In this document: positions 46,615 to 60,171 of the stretch, piece by piece
Layout: every line of letters begins with the position of its first letter
Position numbering within the stretch: position 1 is the stretch's first letter
Source: Oscheius sp. JU75
Taxonomy: Eukaryota > Nematoda > Chromadorea > Rhabditida > Rhabditidae
Direction of reading: 5' to 3'
DNA: 64,000 bases
Assembly: GCA_037178855.1 (NCBI GenBank)
Contig: JASJZC010000002.1
Location: forward strand, 930,001-994,000
Translations under genes and position numbers: made by a program
Notes under the pieces: model-generated
What the model saw: only the letters and a program-made list of their open reading frames with translations
Database searches by the model: none
Told to the model about the DNA's origin: nothing

Positions 46615-47976
46615 ATGTCACTCGACTGGTCCCTCGACGATATCATCAAGGCCAACAGAAAGGCTTCTAAAGCTATTCAAGGAGTCGGCTCGAACAAACG
46701 CCGAAGCGAGTCCAGTCCCTACAGTTACGACAAGCCTAAGGTTAGTTATTGTTTATATGAGGCTATTTCGATCTTAAATGTCTATATTTAGTAATCTTGA
46801 CGTCGAAAACTGCCAAATTCCAGGTTGGTAACATTGACGGCAAATGGGAACACGATCTCTTCACCGACCGCTCCCCGAGAAAACAGAACCGCCAGAGGAC
46901 TGTGCGCTCGGATCGTGAGGACACCAGCAGTTGTCTTCGAGTCAGCAACATGCCCACCGATCTCGTTGACAAAGATTTCGAAGTAAGTGATCTGCGTTTT
47001 GTTCTAAAAATGCTAATTTCAGGAGATGGCCAGAGAGTTTCGCTGTGCCGAGATCCGCCCGGCTGTCAACGGCCACGGACAGTTCTTGGGCATGATTGAC
47101 ATAACCTACCACTCGAAGAAGGAGGCCGAGCAGGCTTTGATCAAATACAAGGGCTCTAAAATGGATGGTAGGTCTTGTTTATTGTGTTTTGTTGTCTGAT
47201 GAAAATCTTGTACGTACTCGACTGTTCATTCATTCAACTTCTGACTGACAACCTGTCTCTATAAAGTCAATGGTGCCCTTCCTTCTCTGCATTAGTCGGG
47301 TGGACGCGATTCCATCTGTCAAGCACCGTCTATTATCTGCCCGTCTCTGTCAGTCTGTTTATTCGCTGTATTAGTCCCCTGTTCGCCTGGCTCTCTCGTC
47401 TCGCTTATCTGATTTCGTTCCGTCTTTTTCTGTCTGTCCCTGACTATGCCAGTGAATGTGTTATCTATCTGATTCTGTAGCTTGTTATTTTTGCCACTAT
47501 AGACGACAAGGTCCTCGTCGTGACTTGTCGCCCCGTCTGTCAACCAGAATTGACGTGTTCAAACGTATTCCTCTTCCTGACATGTCGATTTTATTTCATA
47601 TGCCCAGAGTGACGAATTAACATTATTTCATCCGTGTTAGGTGCTCTAATCTTGTCAATTTTCAGGAACGCCTCTTCACATGAAAGTCATCACTCCGTGC
47701 CCAAACACAAAAGCCGGCTGTCCTGAGATTTCCAGCATCGTCGAACGACTCAGCTTCCCTTCCATGAAGGTAACCATACTTTTTTTTTTACTTCCACCGA
47801 AACCCCTTCAGAATCGCTCTCCCGGATCCAGCAAGAAGCCGGAGCGCCGCGGCGACCACAAATTCCTCGATCGTCTCTCAGACGACAAGGAGTTCCAGCA
47901 AGATGAAAAGAAAAGACTCGACCTGAAGGAGCTTGATGCCGATCTCGATAGCTACATGCGTCCCGCCAAGAAGTAG
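46615..47976 (+). CDS. ALYREF: ALYREF / REF mRNA export adaptor
   Basis: Five exons, 46615-46740, 46824-46982, 47023-47167, 47666-47769 and 47812-47976 (TAG), encode 232 aa. The N terminus 'MSLDWSLDDIIKANRK' and C terminus 'KELDADLDSYM' are the two UAP56-binding motifs of REF proteins. The central part is an RRM (SCLRVSNMPTDLVDKDFEEM ... GMIDITYHSKKEAEQALIKY). ALYREF in the TREX complex loads NXF1 onto spliced mRNA in the nucleus. Arg-rich flanks are weaker than in vertebrates, and the RNP1-like strand is GQFLGMIDI rather than a canonical aromatic motif. TTTTTCAG ends 5 nt before the ATG, a probable SL acceptor. Confidence 0.92.
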
Positions 47977-48175
47977 AAAGTTTCATTCATCCAACAATCC
48001 TATTATATATTTTTGTTACCGGTCCACCGTTACATGTTCTATTTCGCCAATTTGATAAATTTTCACAGATGCAAACGAGAACTTTATTCGAAAAACCGTA
48101 ATTTGTGACCAGATCCGAGGGTGGAAACTACGTAAAAGGCACTGATTATTATGCGACGATGAGCAGGGGTGCTTT

Positions 48176-51100
48176 TCAGCAAAGAGTCCCCTCCGTGTGG
48201 ATGGAGCAGACAGCCTGGCCATTGGTGTCCTCGGACAGAGAGACGGTCGTCATCTTCTTAAGGTAGCCGTTCTTCTGTGAGTCGCCTGGAAGTTCTTGTT
48301 CATTGGGATCGAAACTTGTTAGTCCTATCTCCTACTCAAAAGCCCTCTCTCTTATCTGCTAAATGTCAATTCGACATTGTTATTGCTTACCGTTAGCCAG
48401 AAACTTGATCGGTGAGCCATTGATATGACCATTCTGAGCCGAGTTGACGAATCGAGTCTGCTCCAGGTGGTTTAAATCCATCGTGGACATCTAATCTCAT
48501 ACTTTTTTTAGGGGTTACAGCCTTTTCTTACCCTCGAATTGCGAGAAAACCGTCCGGACAGGCTCAAATTTCTGCGAATATCCTTCCCGCGCTTGGCCCA
48601 GCTCCTCCAGATCGAAAATTTGTCCTGTGTTGGTAAACGAAGAGTCATTCCTCGCATTCCACAGCCGTAGACTATGACGAGTTCTTTGCGGAAGTCCTTT
48701 CCAAAGACGATGTAGATGACAAAGTTGATGGAGCTGTTGATGATGGCCAAGAAGTTGATGGCCTCACGGGAGAAGGTGTAGAAGGTATGATGCTCTTGCA
48801 TCTGAAACAGGTATACATTTAAAGTCTTTTATACTTTTGGATACGTAAGATTATCCACAAAGAAGCTTTGTTTTGCAGCAAAGACGGGGTTTGCCCGAAC
48901 TGCTTGATTTTAAGCCAAAACGGTCCTATGTAGCCAGTATTTCCGACCCAAAAAGTGGTTTTTCAGCATTTCGATGTCCTGCAAAGTTGTAGCCCGTATC
49001 AAGATCTACAATTTGCAGAATACCGTTTTGCTCAAAGCCCCCGTCTTAGCTACAGCCCTGTCAAGCCGATTTGAAGCTAAAAAGAGTAATGTATTACATC
49101 TTGGCATCTGTTTTGAGCCCAAAATGTGATCTTTCAACGTTTTTATGTTCTGCAAAGTTGTAGTCCATGTCAAAATCGAGAACTTTGCCTGAACATGCTT
49201 TTCTTGGACTTGAAATGAATTTTTTTAGCTTTTGTGCTGGTTTCAGTCACCCGTGTCGCACCCATACCATCTCTCCTCGGCCTATTCCCATATATACCGG
49301 CGCCGCGCCTCTAGATCAGCTTTCGGGCTCATTGTGATCGTACGGGTGGTACCCTAAAACCCGCGTTTATCGCAGACCATGATCGTGTACGAGTCTAACG
49401 AAGTAGCTTCGAGAGTGGTCTGAGGAAAATGCTGCTTTTGAAAAAAGGCCTTTAGCATGACTGTCTTCAGGTCATGACCCTTTTTTTCTGTCCTGAGACT
49501 TGTTTAAAGGGATGCATTCAGAAAAGACGACATGTTTCTCACTTAAAGGCTGCTGAGAGCAATGGCCATCCTTCCACTATGCTCAGCTACCCACTGTAAT
49601 ATATCGCTGTCTCTAACTCACCAGTGTCTCAGCATCCACTATCCTCTCAATCAGAGTCAAGACGAATCCCCAGAAGTTGCAGATCAGGAAGATGCAGACG
49701 ATGATGATCAGTACCATGGTCGCTTCCCGACTCTTCTCCTTCAGTTCATTCCGACCAGTTGCTCTGAAAATAATGTACTGTTTTTGGACAGCCGGGTACA
49801 CTGAAAAGGTGAACACGCTCTGCAAATGATTGGCTCTGTCTCTAACGACTAATCAAGCAAAAAAGCATGAACAAAGTGGAGGAGGGAACGGCAAACATGC
49901 GCCAGAGGTACGTGAAGGTGAGAGGGAGAGAGAGAATATGGGTATACGGTATATTTGGGCATCAGACCTGACAATCTCACGAGCCACATTCGTCGCCTTT
50001 GACAAGGCTTCAGCTACTGATCTGAAACGAGAGGATTCCATGCTCTGACAGAGCAAACTGAGTCATTTCTTCGTGAAAAGAAAAAGAATCTCATGACCGG
50101 ACAGGACAGTGACAGAGACAGTTGCCTTACTTCTGATGGTGGTCGTATTTCCTGAGACTCTGACGGATAGTATAGGCGATATAGGCGTTGAGGACGAGAA
50201 GAGTCAGGAAGGGAAGGAAGACCATGACGAGGTTGGTCAGCCAGAGAGCATAGACTTGTTGGTAGATGGGGTTCTGGGCCAGACGGGATGGTAAGAGGAT
50301 ATAGGACTGCCAGTCATTGCCGTCCGGACATCGGGGATTGACAGTTACCTGAAAGAGAGTATGAGTCTGGCGTTGTCTCTCTGTTTCTCTCTCCATATTC
50401 CGTTGTTCCTTTGTCCCACTGTCTCTCTGTCTTTCTGTTCTCCAAGTAACCAGACCCAATTAGGAACAACTAATTAGTCACCTTCAAAAAACTTGTAATG
50501 TTGTGACTTTTCTTAACTTGTCAAGGATTATCAAAGGCCATTGGACTGCTGTGCTCCTCGGAAGAAGGTTCGTTTCTGAGTCTAGCGCTGGACTAGTAGC
50601 CTGGATTTGGGCTACCCACTCTGTCTCTGTGTCTCTTTGTCTCTCTGTCTCTCACTCACATCCAGTTCGAAGAACTTGGTAGCATTGAAGAGGACAGCAA
50701 ACGTAGTGACTCCCAGGATAGACCAACCAGCTCCTCCTGAACTACACATCCTTTTCGACCTCCTAGGGTGACAGACGGCCAGATAGCGTTCGATAGTGAC
50801 AGTCACAGTAATATAGACAGAGCCAGTCTGAGAGATGTGACTCAGGGCGAAGGCAAATCTAAACCTCCGTTAAGATATATGTTTCCAAATTACCGTAGGT
50901 AGGTTAGCCATGCGACGTAGAGATCAAAAGCTTGCGTGTACTCGATGACATACTCCATAGCGTAGATGAAAAATGCAGTTATCAGAAGACACGAGTCAAA
51001 GACAGCCAAGGCAGTAAGGAAGAGATTGTTCGGATTTCGCATGGCTGGCCTGAAAATACTTCTTTCTCTCTCGGAGAAGCTGGTGTCCCGTCCTTGACTC

Positions 51101-51483
51101 TTGCCTCTCGAAAAGCCTCAATGATGGGCCCGGGATTCCCCGAAAAAGTCTAATGCGTCCGTCTTCCGTAGATTGGACGGGCGGACATCAGAGAACAGGA
51201 AATTAACAAATAGGTTCCTGGTCAGACCAAAAGACTGGAAGCCAAGGGTCTCCGTATTTCTGTCTCTGTCTCTGTCTCTTACCTTGTAAGAATAAGAGCA
51301 GTGCTAGCATTGCCAAAGAGTCCGAAGAGTCCTATCAGACTCCCGACCACACTAATCAGGAAGAATTTGACCTAAATCCAAGTTGTAGCACAAAACCTTC
51401 TCATCTACCTCAAGGAAGTCATGTGGCTCGAGTCCACAGTCGTTGTGAGAGTCCAAAGGGACTGTCTCGTTGGTAAAGTTCAT
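48176..51483 (-). CDS. class A peptide GPCR, FMRFamide-receptor-like
   Basis: Exons on the minus strand join in phase: 51409-51483, 51283-51371, 50894-51049, 50660-50858, 50131-50348, 49968-50021, 49622-49763, 48532-48801 and 48391-48490. A C-terminal piece follows to a TGA near 48176, whose splice phase I could not settle. The N terminus has NFTNET (N-glycosylation). TM1 has '[15 protein letters not shown]', TM2 '[15 protein letters not shown]', TM3 ends with ERY (DRY variant) then '[11 protein letters not shown]', TM6 is '[17 protein letters not shown]' and TM7 '[20 protein letters not shown]'. The NSxINFxIY form of NPxxY is typical of FMRFamide and related neuropeptide receptors. The leader has a 3-codon uORF overlapping the start. 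Confidence 0.85.
48880..49215. repeat. two tandem foldback elements in the GPCR intron
   Basis: Two copies of one unit: TTTTAAGCCAAAA... ACCCAAAAAGTGG... then core palindromes at 48978-49026 (GATGTCCTGCAAAGTTGTAG with GATCTACAATTTGCAGAA) and 49144-49196 (ATGTTCTGCAAAGTTGTAG with GAACTTTGCCTGAACATG). The same unit, upstream half included, occurs near 59050-59150. Confidence 0.75.
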
Positions 51484-51753
51484 CGAAGCATTCACTGAAA
51501 AAAATACAGATGAATCAAGAGGAAAAACAAGAGTCTGGAGGTGACAGGTCCGGAAATCGGAGCCTTCCTGGGGGATGACTGTGTTCTTTAATGGGAAGAA
51601 GTAGGTGGAGAAGAAGCTGGGAAGAAAAAGATGGTTGAAAGAGCAATCAGATGAGGACAAAATGACAGAAATAGAGCTGTTTTGATTGCGTAGGTAGGTC
51701 ATATGAGAGCCCTCACGAGAAGAGAACTGAAGCGGGCATTCTCACTTTTTTAT

Positions 51754-51812
51754 ATCTTCTGCAAAGTTGTAGAGAAGATCAAGAACTACAGCATTGCAGA
51801 GCATTATAAAGT
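51754..51812. repeat. foldback palindromic core
   Basis: TATCTTCTGCAAAGTTGTAG is followed by CAAGAACTACAGCATTGCAG, the core shared with the other dispersed foldback copies. Confidence 0.7.
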
Positions 51813-52592
51813 TAAAAAATAATATCTTAGGGTCGAAACCATTACAGTTTTGCACGTCGCATCGTAAATTTACGCGACGTACTTTTGCGTACAGGCCTGA
51901 TAGCAGAAAAAATACAGAGAGACAGAGAGATAAAGAGACAGAGAGAACAGGATTGAAAAAACCAGTTAGACCAAAAGTTCCCCTTAAACCATGGGAACCT
52001 GATCAGTTCCCATTCGGGCCAAGAGTTCTCAAGAACATGGCTACGTCTGGACGACCTTTCTCCGAGAAAAGATCTCCTCGTAAATAAGACATTTCCGACT
52101 ATAGAAACAGGAACGGGACAGATGTCTGATATGCATTTCCTATCGAGTCAGCCCTCGATGAGGTGTGTGCAAGATCTAGCAACTCATCGAATTAGACAGA
52201 CTCCTTCGGATAAGAAAATATTCAGTAGGAGAATCCAAGCAGAATAACTGTTCTTCGAAGATCCGAGAAAGTGTCAAAGTGCAGTGAAATAGCATTCGGG
52301 ATTGGAAAACATTCTGCGTCAATGGACACATTTGAATACAACGTTTCCTCCAGCTGTTCAAGACAGCAGGAATGAGGGCTGCTGATTACGGAATTTTTTG
52401 ATTGAACATGATGATCTGTGTTCGGAGAGAAACATAAGAGAGACACAGAGGTAGAGAGACAAAGAATGAAACAGAGAGATAGAGACATAGAAAGATAGAG
52501 AGGAAGAGAGACAGAGAGGCAGAGGAACAGAGGAACAGAGACCGAGGCTTTTATCCGTGCAAAACATTTTTCAAACAGATTAGACAGCTCTA

Positions 52593-52618
52593 AGAGAGAG
52601 AGAGAGAGAGAGAGAGAG
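52593..52618 (+). repeat. (GA)n microsatellite
   Basis: A pure GA run of about 26 nt, next to a GACAGAGA array at 52440-52545. Confidence 0.95.
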
Positions 52619-55600
52619 CGAAAACTGACAAACACGTATGGGAGAGCGGACTCTAATTGAAGGGTTCAATCCAAAGAAGAGTTATACCAATAAGTATTCG
52701 GAGCAGAGGAGAGAGCTGCAATTGAGGGTTCAGAGACAAGACCCTGAGTTGTTGGGAGTCCTAACCTAATTTATTGCGAATTTGAGAGAAGAGACACACC
52801 TGCAGGTGACTCGAAGATTCTCTGATTCTTGAAGGGAACACAGACTTTTGCAGTGAGTCGCTACTGAATAAGTCTGTAGTTCTGTTCTGAAGAGAGGGGC
52901 GACACACACAAGGCTTCCAAAATCCCTTCCGTGACCACTAAACGCACCGGAAGAAGGCGCACGAACAATGCTCCCTTATCCGAAATTCTCTCTGTTCTGC
53001 AATTGCGCTGTGATAGAAGTGGGATTCTTTGCACTTGTGGCGATAAATGAGTTGAGCCCCCCTCCTTCCAAAAAACGTCATCGAAACGGCTCAGTTTGGG
53101 TGGTCAAAGTGCGTCTCTCTGTCTCTCTCTATCCTCCTACTCAGAGGTGGTCATTGGCAGTAACATTATGACGAGAGATGGCTATAATTATCGGCCCTAA
53201 GCAGGTAATTTCTGAAAGGTTCTGTGAGACGGGAAGTAGCTCAAAAATGGTTAGAGGAGTGGGACGAGAACGAGGTGTATATTGGGTTACGGCGACAATC
53301 ATATGCACACGAAGGGCCAGACAATATTCAATTTTTGGGTGTCGGGAAGATACAGGAAACAGGAGTTTTGGACAGTGGTCATTGGGAGACAGAGACAGAG
53401 AAAATAGCCACACATCACTTTCACTTTGCATGAGGCTTGCACCTGGAGGGGTCAAATCAGCAAAGATCAACGACCTAATACGGGTGAGAAAATAAAAAAA
53501 GAGCTTCTTTCAAACAAGTTTTTATGCTGTCGTGGGAAGTCGAGCAGAAGGTAAAAGGGAGTTACATAGTTTGTTTCTGTGGTGACATGTGATTAGACAG
53601 AGAAGACTGTTGAGATCTTGCACTTGAAGGAAACAAAAGGATAAGAAGGATACACGAAGGGATTCTGCTCTGTCTCTGTGTCAGAGAATGAATCACGTCT
53701 AAAGCTATGTCAGCTCTGTCTCTGTGCCTCTGTTTAGAGACAGAAGTATAAGGAACAGGCTGCCAGAAAAACTGTCTCACGCCTTCTGATTGTTTGCGTC
53801 CCCACTCCACAAAAAGATTGGGGGAGAATACCTCATCATCAGCGTCATAGGACTCTTTTTACCTTAAGAGTACTCTTGAGTTGTGAAGCATTTCTTGTTA
53901 GTAATGGGTGGTAAAGGATACCCTTGTAGGGTTTTAAGCAAATATGCAAGTATTTTGAGAACAGATGAGAGATAGTGATGTAGGAATTTTTGAGAGATAG
54001 AGAGACAGAGGGATAGAGAGACGAACAGATGGAGAGACAGAAGGGCAGGGAGACAGCGAGACTAGCCATCAAACTAGGCCTGGAACCATTCCCGTCGACC
54101 CGCAATTAGCAAGGGGCGCTTTCGGATTAAAGGGGCAAAAACAACGAAAAGGAAGAGAGCGAAGTCTCATTGGGAGATGATCATGAATGGACAATCATCT
54201 GTCTCTGACGTCGTTCGTTCTGACTCTGAACTGAGGGGCTTCTAATTTTTGCCAGACTAAAAACCTTGTGTACTACTTGTTAGAGCGTGAAGGTTTCAGC
54301 TGTTCCCTGAGGCTGTGAGTAATTCTTTTCACCACGAATTCACAAAACAGGCTTTGCTTTCCAGCTGTTTACACAATAAGGAAATGTTCGTGGTCAACAA
54401 TGTATATTGACGATGCCTGCTCGAAAAGGATTTATTGGGATAGTTAGGTGACTGTGAACCGAAAAAACACCAGGTTCCTAAATTGTGAGAAGATTAATAT
54501 GAGTAGCACTGAATTTACTGCAAATTATGCAAAAAACAACAATGAAGCGTCCGGGTACCTCAGGATCTCTTTCAGAGCTCTAAATCACTTGTTAACTAAT
54601 CTAGGTGTTGTATTTTTTGAATACAACAATTAAATTTTTCCCACTGGTTACGTGGCTTCTCGTTTCGGAGAGATATTCAAAAAAAGCGCACACTAAATTT
54701 GGTTCTTCCACCACTGGAAAAACAAAGATAAACAACTGTACTGTAAAACTAGTTACTGAATTTACAATGGACGTTAAATAGTTATGAGCTAAGTAAAAAC
54801 TGAAAACTATAAAGGCGAGTTCGATGGTTTAAGTGTGAGAAGGAGCTCCAAGTTCAGCAACAAAATGAAAGTATGAGTGGACTGCTGAACCTGGAATAAT
54901 ATATACTCTGCCCTGAAAGCTGATCTGCTCCTTTACCTAAAGCACTCAAGTATTTCCCAAAAACGAACACCATTTCCGGGTTTGATACTCAGATATAAGT
55001 ACTGTAGAAAAAGTAGTAATCATAAACTATGGAATTTTCGTCGCACTTCGCTCGAATGACAGCCATGAAAAGAAGACCCGCCTGAATAAGCAAGTTTTTG
55101 GAGCTCAAGAGCGCGGCTTCGACAGGAATAATGGCGAGGCCATCTTCGACTTAGAAAAAAACGGAACTGATATAATGAGAGCGAGAGAGAAAGAGAGGGT
55201 CAAATGTGGGTTCACCCCCACGGGGTAGCATTAGGCGGCATTCAGGCTCGTCACTGAGCGGCGAAAATAGTGGGGAAGTACAGAGAGGTCAAAACAAGCG
55301 TTAGAGTTTCCCAGTAAGGCGGAACTTGGTCTAAAAGTTGAAAAAGTCCGAGAAAGAGACAAATTATTTGTTTCAGCTGCTCAAAATTGTTGTCGTAGAG
55401 TAGCAACTGATATCTGTCAAAGAAAACTGACACGTTGGAATAACATTGGGAATAGCTGAACTCGGGATCAGCTCGAACATTCTCATGACATAAAGACGTG
55501 GGAAAGGTGTATGCGTTAAGTTCCGGAAATGGACAGAGAAAGAGCAGTTCCCAAAGTTGTGTGGAAATGAAGACGGAGACCACCAGACGCTAATTTCTTC

Positions 55601-58600
55601 CTCGAAAACGACCTCCCGACTCTTGGAGGACTTAGCCTCACTAAAGAGATGAAACCGAAGCGGAGGCATCAGAGCTGTCAAATCGGTCCTTCTCCACCTG
55701 GTAGCGTCGTCATCCTCGGCGACAACAAAATCCCTCTTTCTGTCAACATGTCATGTTTTGAGAAGCAAAGTTAGAAATGAGGTTAGAGGAGACGAGGAAG
55801 CATCTTAAAAAATAGGACTGGGTCTACGGCTAGGTAATCATTTGCATCCATCTCTCAGTTGCAGCAGGGCTGCAAAGGAACGTATGAAGAAAGTTCGGAG
55901 AAACGATAGTAGTTTCAGAGTTCAGGTATGAACAGAATGTGAACGTTCAAAGAGAACTCGGCTCTTTCTTGCACATGCTCAACCCGAGACCTCGATTAGT
56001 AATACTGATGAGATCGCCCACTTTAAAAGAGGAGGCAGCTACTTTTTGTTGGGTGATGATGAAGGGACAGACAGAGAGATTGTGAAAGAAGAATTAGACT
56101 GGGCGTCAAATTGGTGAAAAAGGATGTCTAGAGATTTAAACATTGTCGTTCAGTCATTTTTATACAAAAAAAGTGGCAGCACAATTTGATTCCCAGTACT
56201 TTAACAAATTGTTCTGAACAGCCAGACGGTACGGGGAGAAACTGCACAGTTACCGAGACAACCCGGGTGTGAACTCCTGACGAAACTTAGGCGTTAAGCT
56301 TAAGAGTGATAGTCTGACTTCAAAACTACACGGGGAGCATTATCTTTTAGTCACTATTACAGTTAATTGTTGTGAAAACGAGACGGTACGGAAGATACAT
56401 TACATATTTACCGAGACGGTACGGACAAACCTAACTCACTCTTCTCCCTTCCAAGATTGATCTCTAGATTTAGCATGAACTATTATCGAAAGTTCCCGTA
56501 CAGAAAATTTAAAGAAGATCAGAATCGAAACACGTGTGACTCAGCTTAAAATTGTATTTCATTGCCCCGCAACAACAAGTAAAAATATAGCGGCCGGAAC
56601 CGAAAGATCCAATTTCTCAGCTCGTTTCCAGTTCTGGAAACGGCACTAGCGATAATTGTTCCCTCCCTAATTAACGCTTCCTGGTCCTTGCTCTCTATTC
56701 TTAGAATCCTTTTTCTGACAAGAGAGATCTGGAGAGTACTAAGAGATAAATTGGGAGAGCATCCTTCAGTGCTTAATTGAAAAAAGAAGAGGAGGAAGGG
56801 GAACGACCTTTTGGCCCATGTTCTAATTTTAGAATCGGCAGCAGAGGTAATTGAATGAGAGTTATGATTTTTGACTTTTCCAGGAGCAAGTATTCATAAA
56901 CTGACTAGTTCAACGTGCCCTCGAGGTCTTGAACTAAGAAAAGAATTAGCCAGCCGCGAAGCAAAAAAACATTCTTAGGCTGGGAGTGTGGCGAACATTT
57001 TTATTGTGGAAAGGACTCATGGAATAATAAGAAAATCGTAGGAGCAGATTGCTACTTGCATACTCGCTGCTTTTCCGTCGCAAGTAATTTAGGCAGGCAA
57101 ACAAGAAGTAGGCGCGAAAAAATGATGAAGCTCTCAACAAAAACTGTAACCATAGACACTTAGTGAATAATTAAAAACTATTTTTAATCTCGAGGAATTA
57201 ATAAAACATTTATAAAGGCTTGCAAAAACGGGAAAGTCCTTTTCGGAGCTGCGCACCGATCCATTAAGTCGCACCCGTACGATCTCGCGGCGTGCCGGCA
57301 ATAACCATCAAGGAATCTGACTGTATATTTCTGTGTCTCTGTCTCCCGCCTCCGCTGGCGGCCCGGATTGTCATGCTAAGAGAAAATATACAAATCTGTG
57401 CTAATATTACGCAGTTCCCATAAAAAATAGTTCACTGAGTTCGTTTTTACGCTAGAAATGGTTCAAAAATATGCATTTTGAACTGGCATTGGCAATTAAC
57501 GACGTACTCTTATGTGCATGTTCAGCTGAATCTTTCGGGCTAACTGGAAATTGATGCGGGTCAATTATTAAGAGGGAATGAGCTGGTTCAAAGAAGAACC
57601 CTTCAAATAACGGTAAAATAAGAAACAGTGTGACAACTGTCTAAATGACCAGAGAGGCAGAGAGACAGTAACAGAATGACAGAGAGGCACCTGACTAAGG
57701 GAGACCAATGCTGTACTCTCTCGCTTTGATCTCTCTGGAAAAAAGTTATTATCGTCTAGAAACCCTACATTTCTGACACGTAGATATCCAAAAGTGCTGT
57801 GCTTTTTCACGCCTATGAGTCAAGATGAACATAGTTCAGTGAAGAGGTGTTCAGGGGGAAGTAGAGAGGGGAGATCTGTTAGGAAGTACAAGATGTAGAA
57901 AGATGGCAAGGAAGTTCTGTCATATCCAGAGGCCCTCTCGAGAGGCTCTTTATTCGATGTTATGGACTTTTTGCATAATGCACATACGAGCGTAGGGACA
58001 TATTTCGGGGCAGGATGTATGTAGTAAAGTATATCAGAGAGAGCATGGAAGAAAGTCACATGAGGCACATGTCTTTATGGGAAAGTTCGTGAACAAATCT
58101 TTCGATATTCAGGAGAACGGACACAATCTTTTGGGTAATTGCTCCCGAAGGGAAGCATGCGCCAAGGAAGGAAGAGTTATTTATCATCCTCTTGATTCAA
58201 AGAGAAACGTTGGATAGTCTCTGGAGTCTATTAAATGCTCTTTGAAATAGTTTAACGACTAGTCAATGATCTCTGTCTATCTGTCTCTCTGTCTACCTGT
58301 CTTTTTGTCTCTATCTGTCTGTGTAAAGAAAAATAAAAATCTGCGGATTCGGAGCGGATGAGCGCGCCACATGTTTCAAGTCATTTTCTGCGTTGGTCGC
58401 ATAATAAATGACCAGCTCAGAGAGCACACATCGCCCAGGATTCTAGTTTTAATTTGACATACAAATTGGTGACAGAACAAAAACAATGTTTCGAGAGCGA
58501 GAAAACAGGATGCTCCTCCCGGAGCCTCAGCGCACTTCGAACAGCATCAGAGATCAACTCGTACCCATAATATTGGAGGGGACGAGCTAAAAAGAGGCGC

Positions 58601-59639
58601 AAATGATTACAGCAATTGTCCCGAGAGTTATGCGGGGTCGGACCTTTAAAAGTAGGTCAAAATAAATTTTTCTTGGCAAATATTCTGAAAAAGTCTGCAC
58701 GTAGACTCTCGCAAGTCTTTGGTCCTTCTCTAAATAAAAGAGGAAACGGGGGCCGAATTCGACAAACTCATAAAGGACCCCTTGGTTGTTATCTAATGAG
58801 TTCCTTCTCTTGTTCAAAGGCACCAGAATATGAGATAGGGAAGATGGAAGGAGTACGTCTGTCTGGTTTCGGATGGTATGTGGAGCGAAGAGGACGCTGA
58901 GAGATAGGGTCAGTTGGAGGAAATGGGGTTTTTGAAATCAGAAATCTTAGCTTTTTAACCACCAGAGTGAATAGCAGTGGTCATACTGGGCCATTCTATT
59001 TATTTCGACTGAAACGATCATTTTGCACTTCTTTCAGCCAGAAGCGTCTGATTTTAAGCCAAAAATAGCAACATAAGACATTGCAACCACTGTTTCGCAC
59101 CCAAAAAATGAGCTTTTAGCGTTTTAATGTTCTACAAAGCAGCTCGTACCAAAAACCGTCACTCTATCTTTGTTTCTAGCCTTCATTTGACGAGGTACCG
59201 TCTGGGTCTATTATATTGAGCCTATCTTTCTATATCTCTCTATTTCCCTTCACTCCCCAAACAAAAACCTCTGTGCAATTTATATTACTGTTGCCTTCTC
59301 CTTCTCTCTATTATCTAGCTCCCCGTTTTGACAAACATATAAAAGGTGTAACATATTCTGGTATGCACTTCTGGATTGGCAGGATCATGTGATATTCTGG
59401 TGGAAGCGATGCCAGCGAGGAAAGGTATCAATGAGTTTGTCAGGGAGATAGATAAACAACTGGAGCATACCAAGAAGTGAAGGCGAGGTCGCGTAGAAGA
59501 TCGGAAGTACGATTCTGTAAGACGTCTGTCAATTCCAGCGGAGCTTCTTTCTTACTACGTTATAGGAGCACTTCAGTCCCACGTGAGGAAGAGCTGCTTT
59601 CATAAGCATATCTCTTTTTTGCATCATTTCATCCTGGAA

Positions 59640-60165
59640 GTTTTGAATTGATCAGCAACTTGGGCTGCCAAGAGCAGGCTTGTGCGAGCAGACCGGCCGG
59701 TCCGGTCAGAAACGCAGCGACGCTGTCATTTTTGTTTCGGTGTCAAGGATGCATTTTCCGGCTTTACGGTGCTCTGCAAAGTTGTAGATCTCAAAAAACT
59801 GTACAACTTTGCAAAATATCGAAAAAAAAAAAGGAAAAAGGCCGAAAAGTGCGATAGGTGCGCTGGACTCGGACCGGACCAAAACGCAGGGCGCTAAATT
59901 GCGAACCGGACCGGCTGGGGCGGGCCTGAATTAAGTGCATCTAAAATCGTTCTTGTGGGCGTGAAAATAGCATTTTTTGATATTTCGATGTTCTGCAAAT
60001 TTGTACAATTTTTCGAGGTCTACAACTTTGTAGAGCATTGCAAAGCCGGAAAATACATCCTTGACCCCAAAACGAAAATAGCAGCCCCGCTAAATTTTGG
60101 GCCCGACCGGACCGTAACGTTGAATTTCGGACCGGACGGGTCGGTTCGCGCGCACAGCCCTGAGT
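59640..60165. repeat. GC-rich foldback block, mirror of 20195-20700
   Basis: Palindromic cores at 59768-59824 (GTGCTCTGCAAAGTTGTAGA with TGTACAACTTTGCAAAATATC) and 59984-60041 (GATGTTCTGCAAATTTGTAC with CTACAACTTTGTAGAGCATT). They are bracketed by CCGGTCCGG/CCGGACCGG stretches, as at the other arm. Confidence 0.8.
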
Positions 60166-60171
60166 GATTGT

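Larger units (their letters stand above)
51484..59160. other. 7.7-kb gene-poor stretch
   Basis: No gene is supported. It should include the 5' region of the GPCR. It contains a foldback core (51754-51812), GACAGAGA arrays (51905-51950, 52440-52545, 53990-54060, 57650-57690), a (GA)n run at 52593-52618 and a TGTCTC array at 58270-58325. Two frames look mildly coding-like (53224-53433 plus, and 55251-55583 minus with hydrophobic segments) but neither has a recognisable domain or splice partners. Confidence 0.5.

Noticed and set aside
53224-53433. 69-codon frame beginning with REVAQKWLEEWDENEVYIGL
   Set aside because: Looks mildly protein-like but is isolated in a gene-poor stretch; the downstream part runs into GACAGAGA repeat. 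Not supported as a gene.
55251-55583. 110-codon minus-strand frame with Cys and hydrophobic stretches
   Set aside because: No family recognised, no joined exons, and a competing frame is open over the same bases.
27000-59000. CRISPR-like array
   Set aside because: The short regular repeats are degenerate microsatellites without unique spacers, in a eukaryotic genome.
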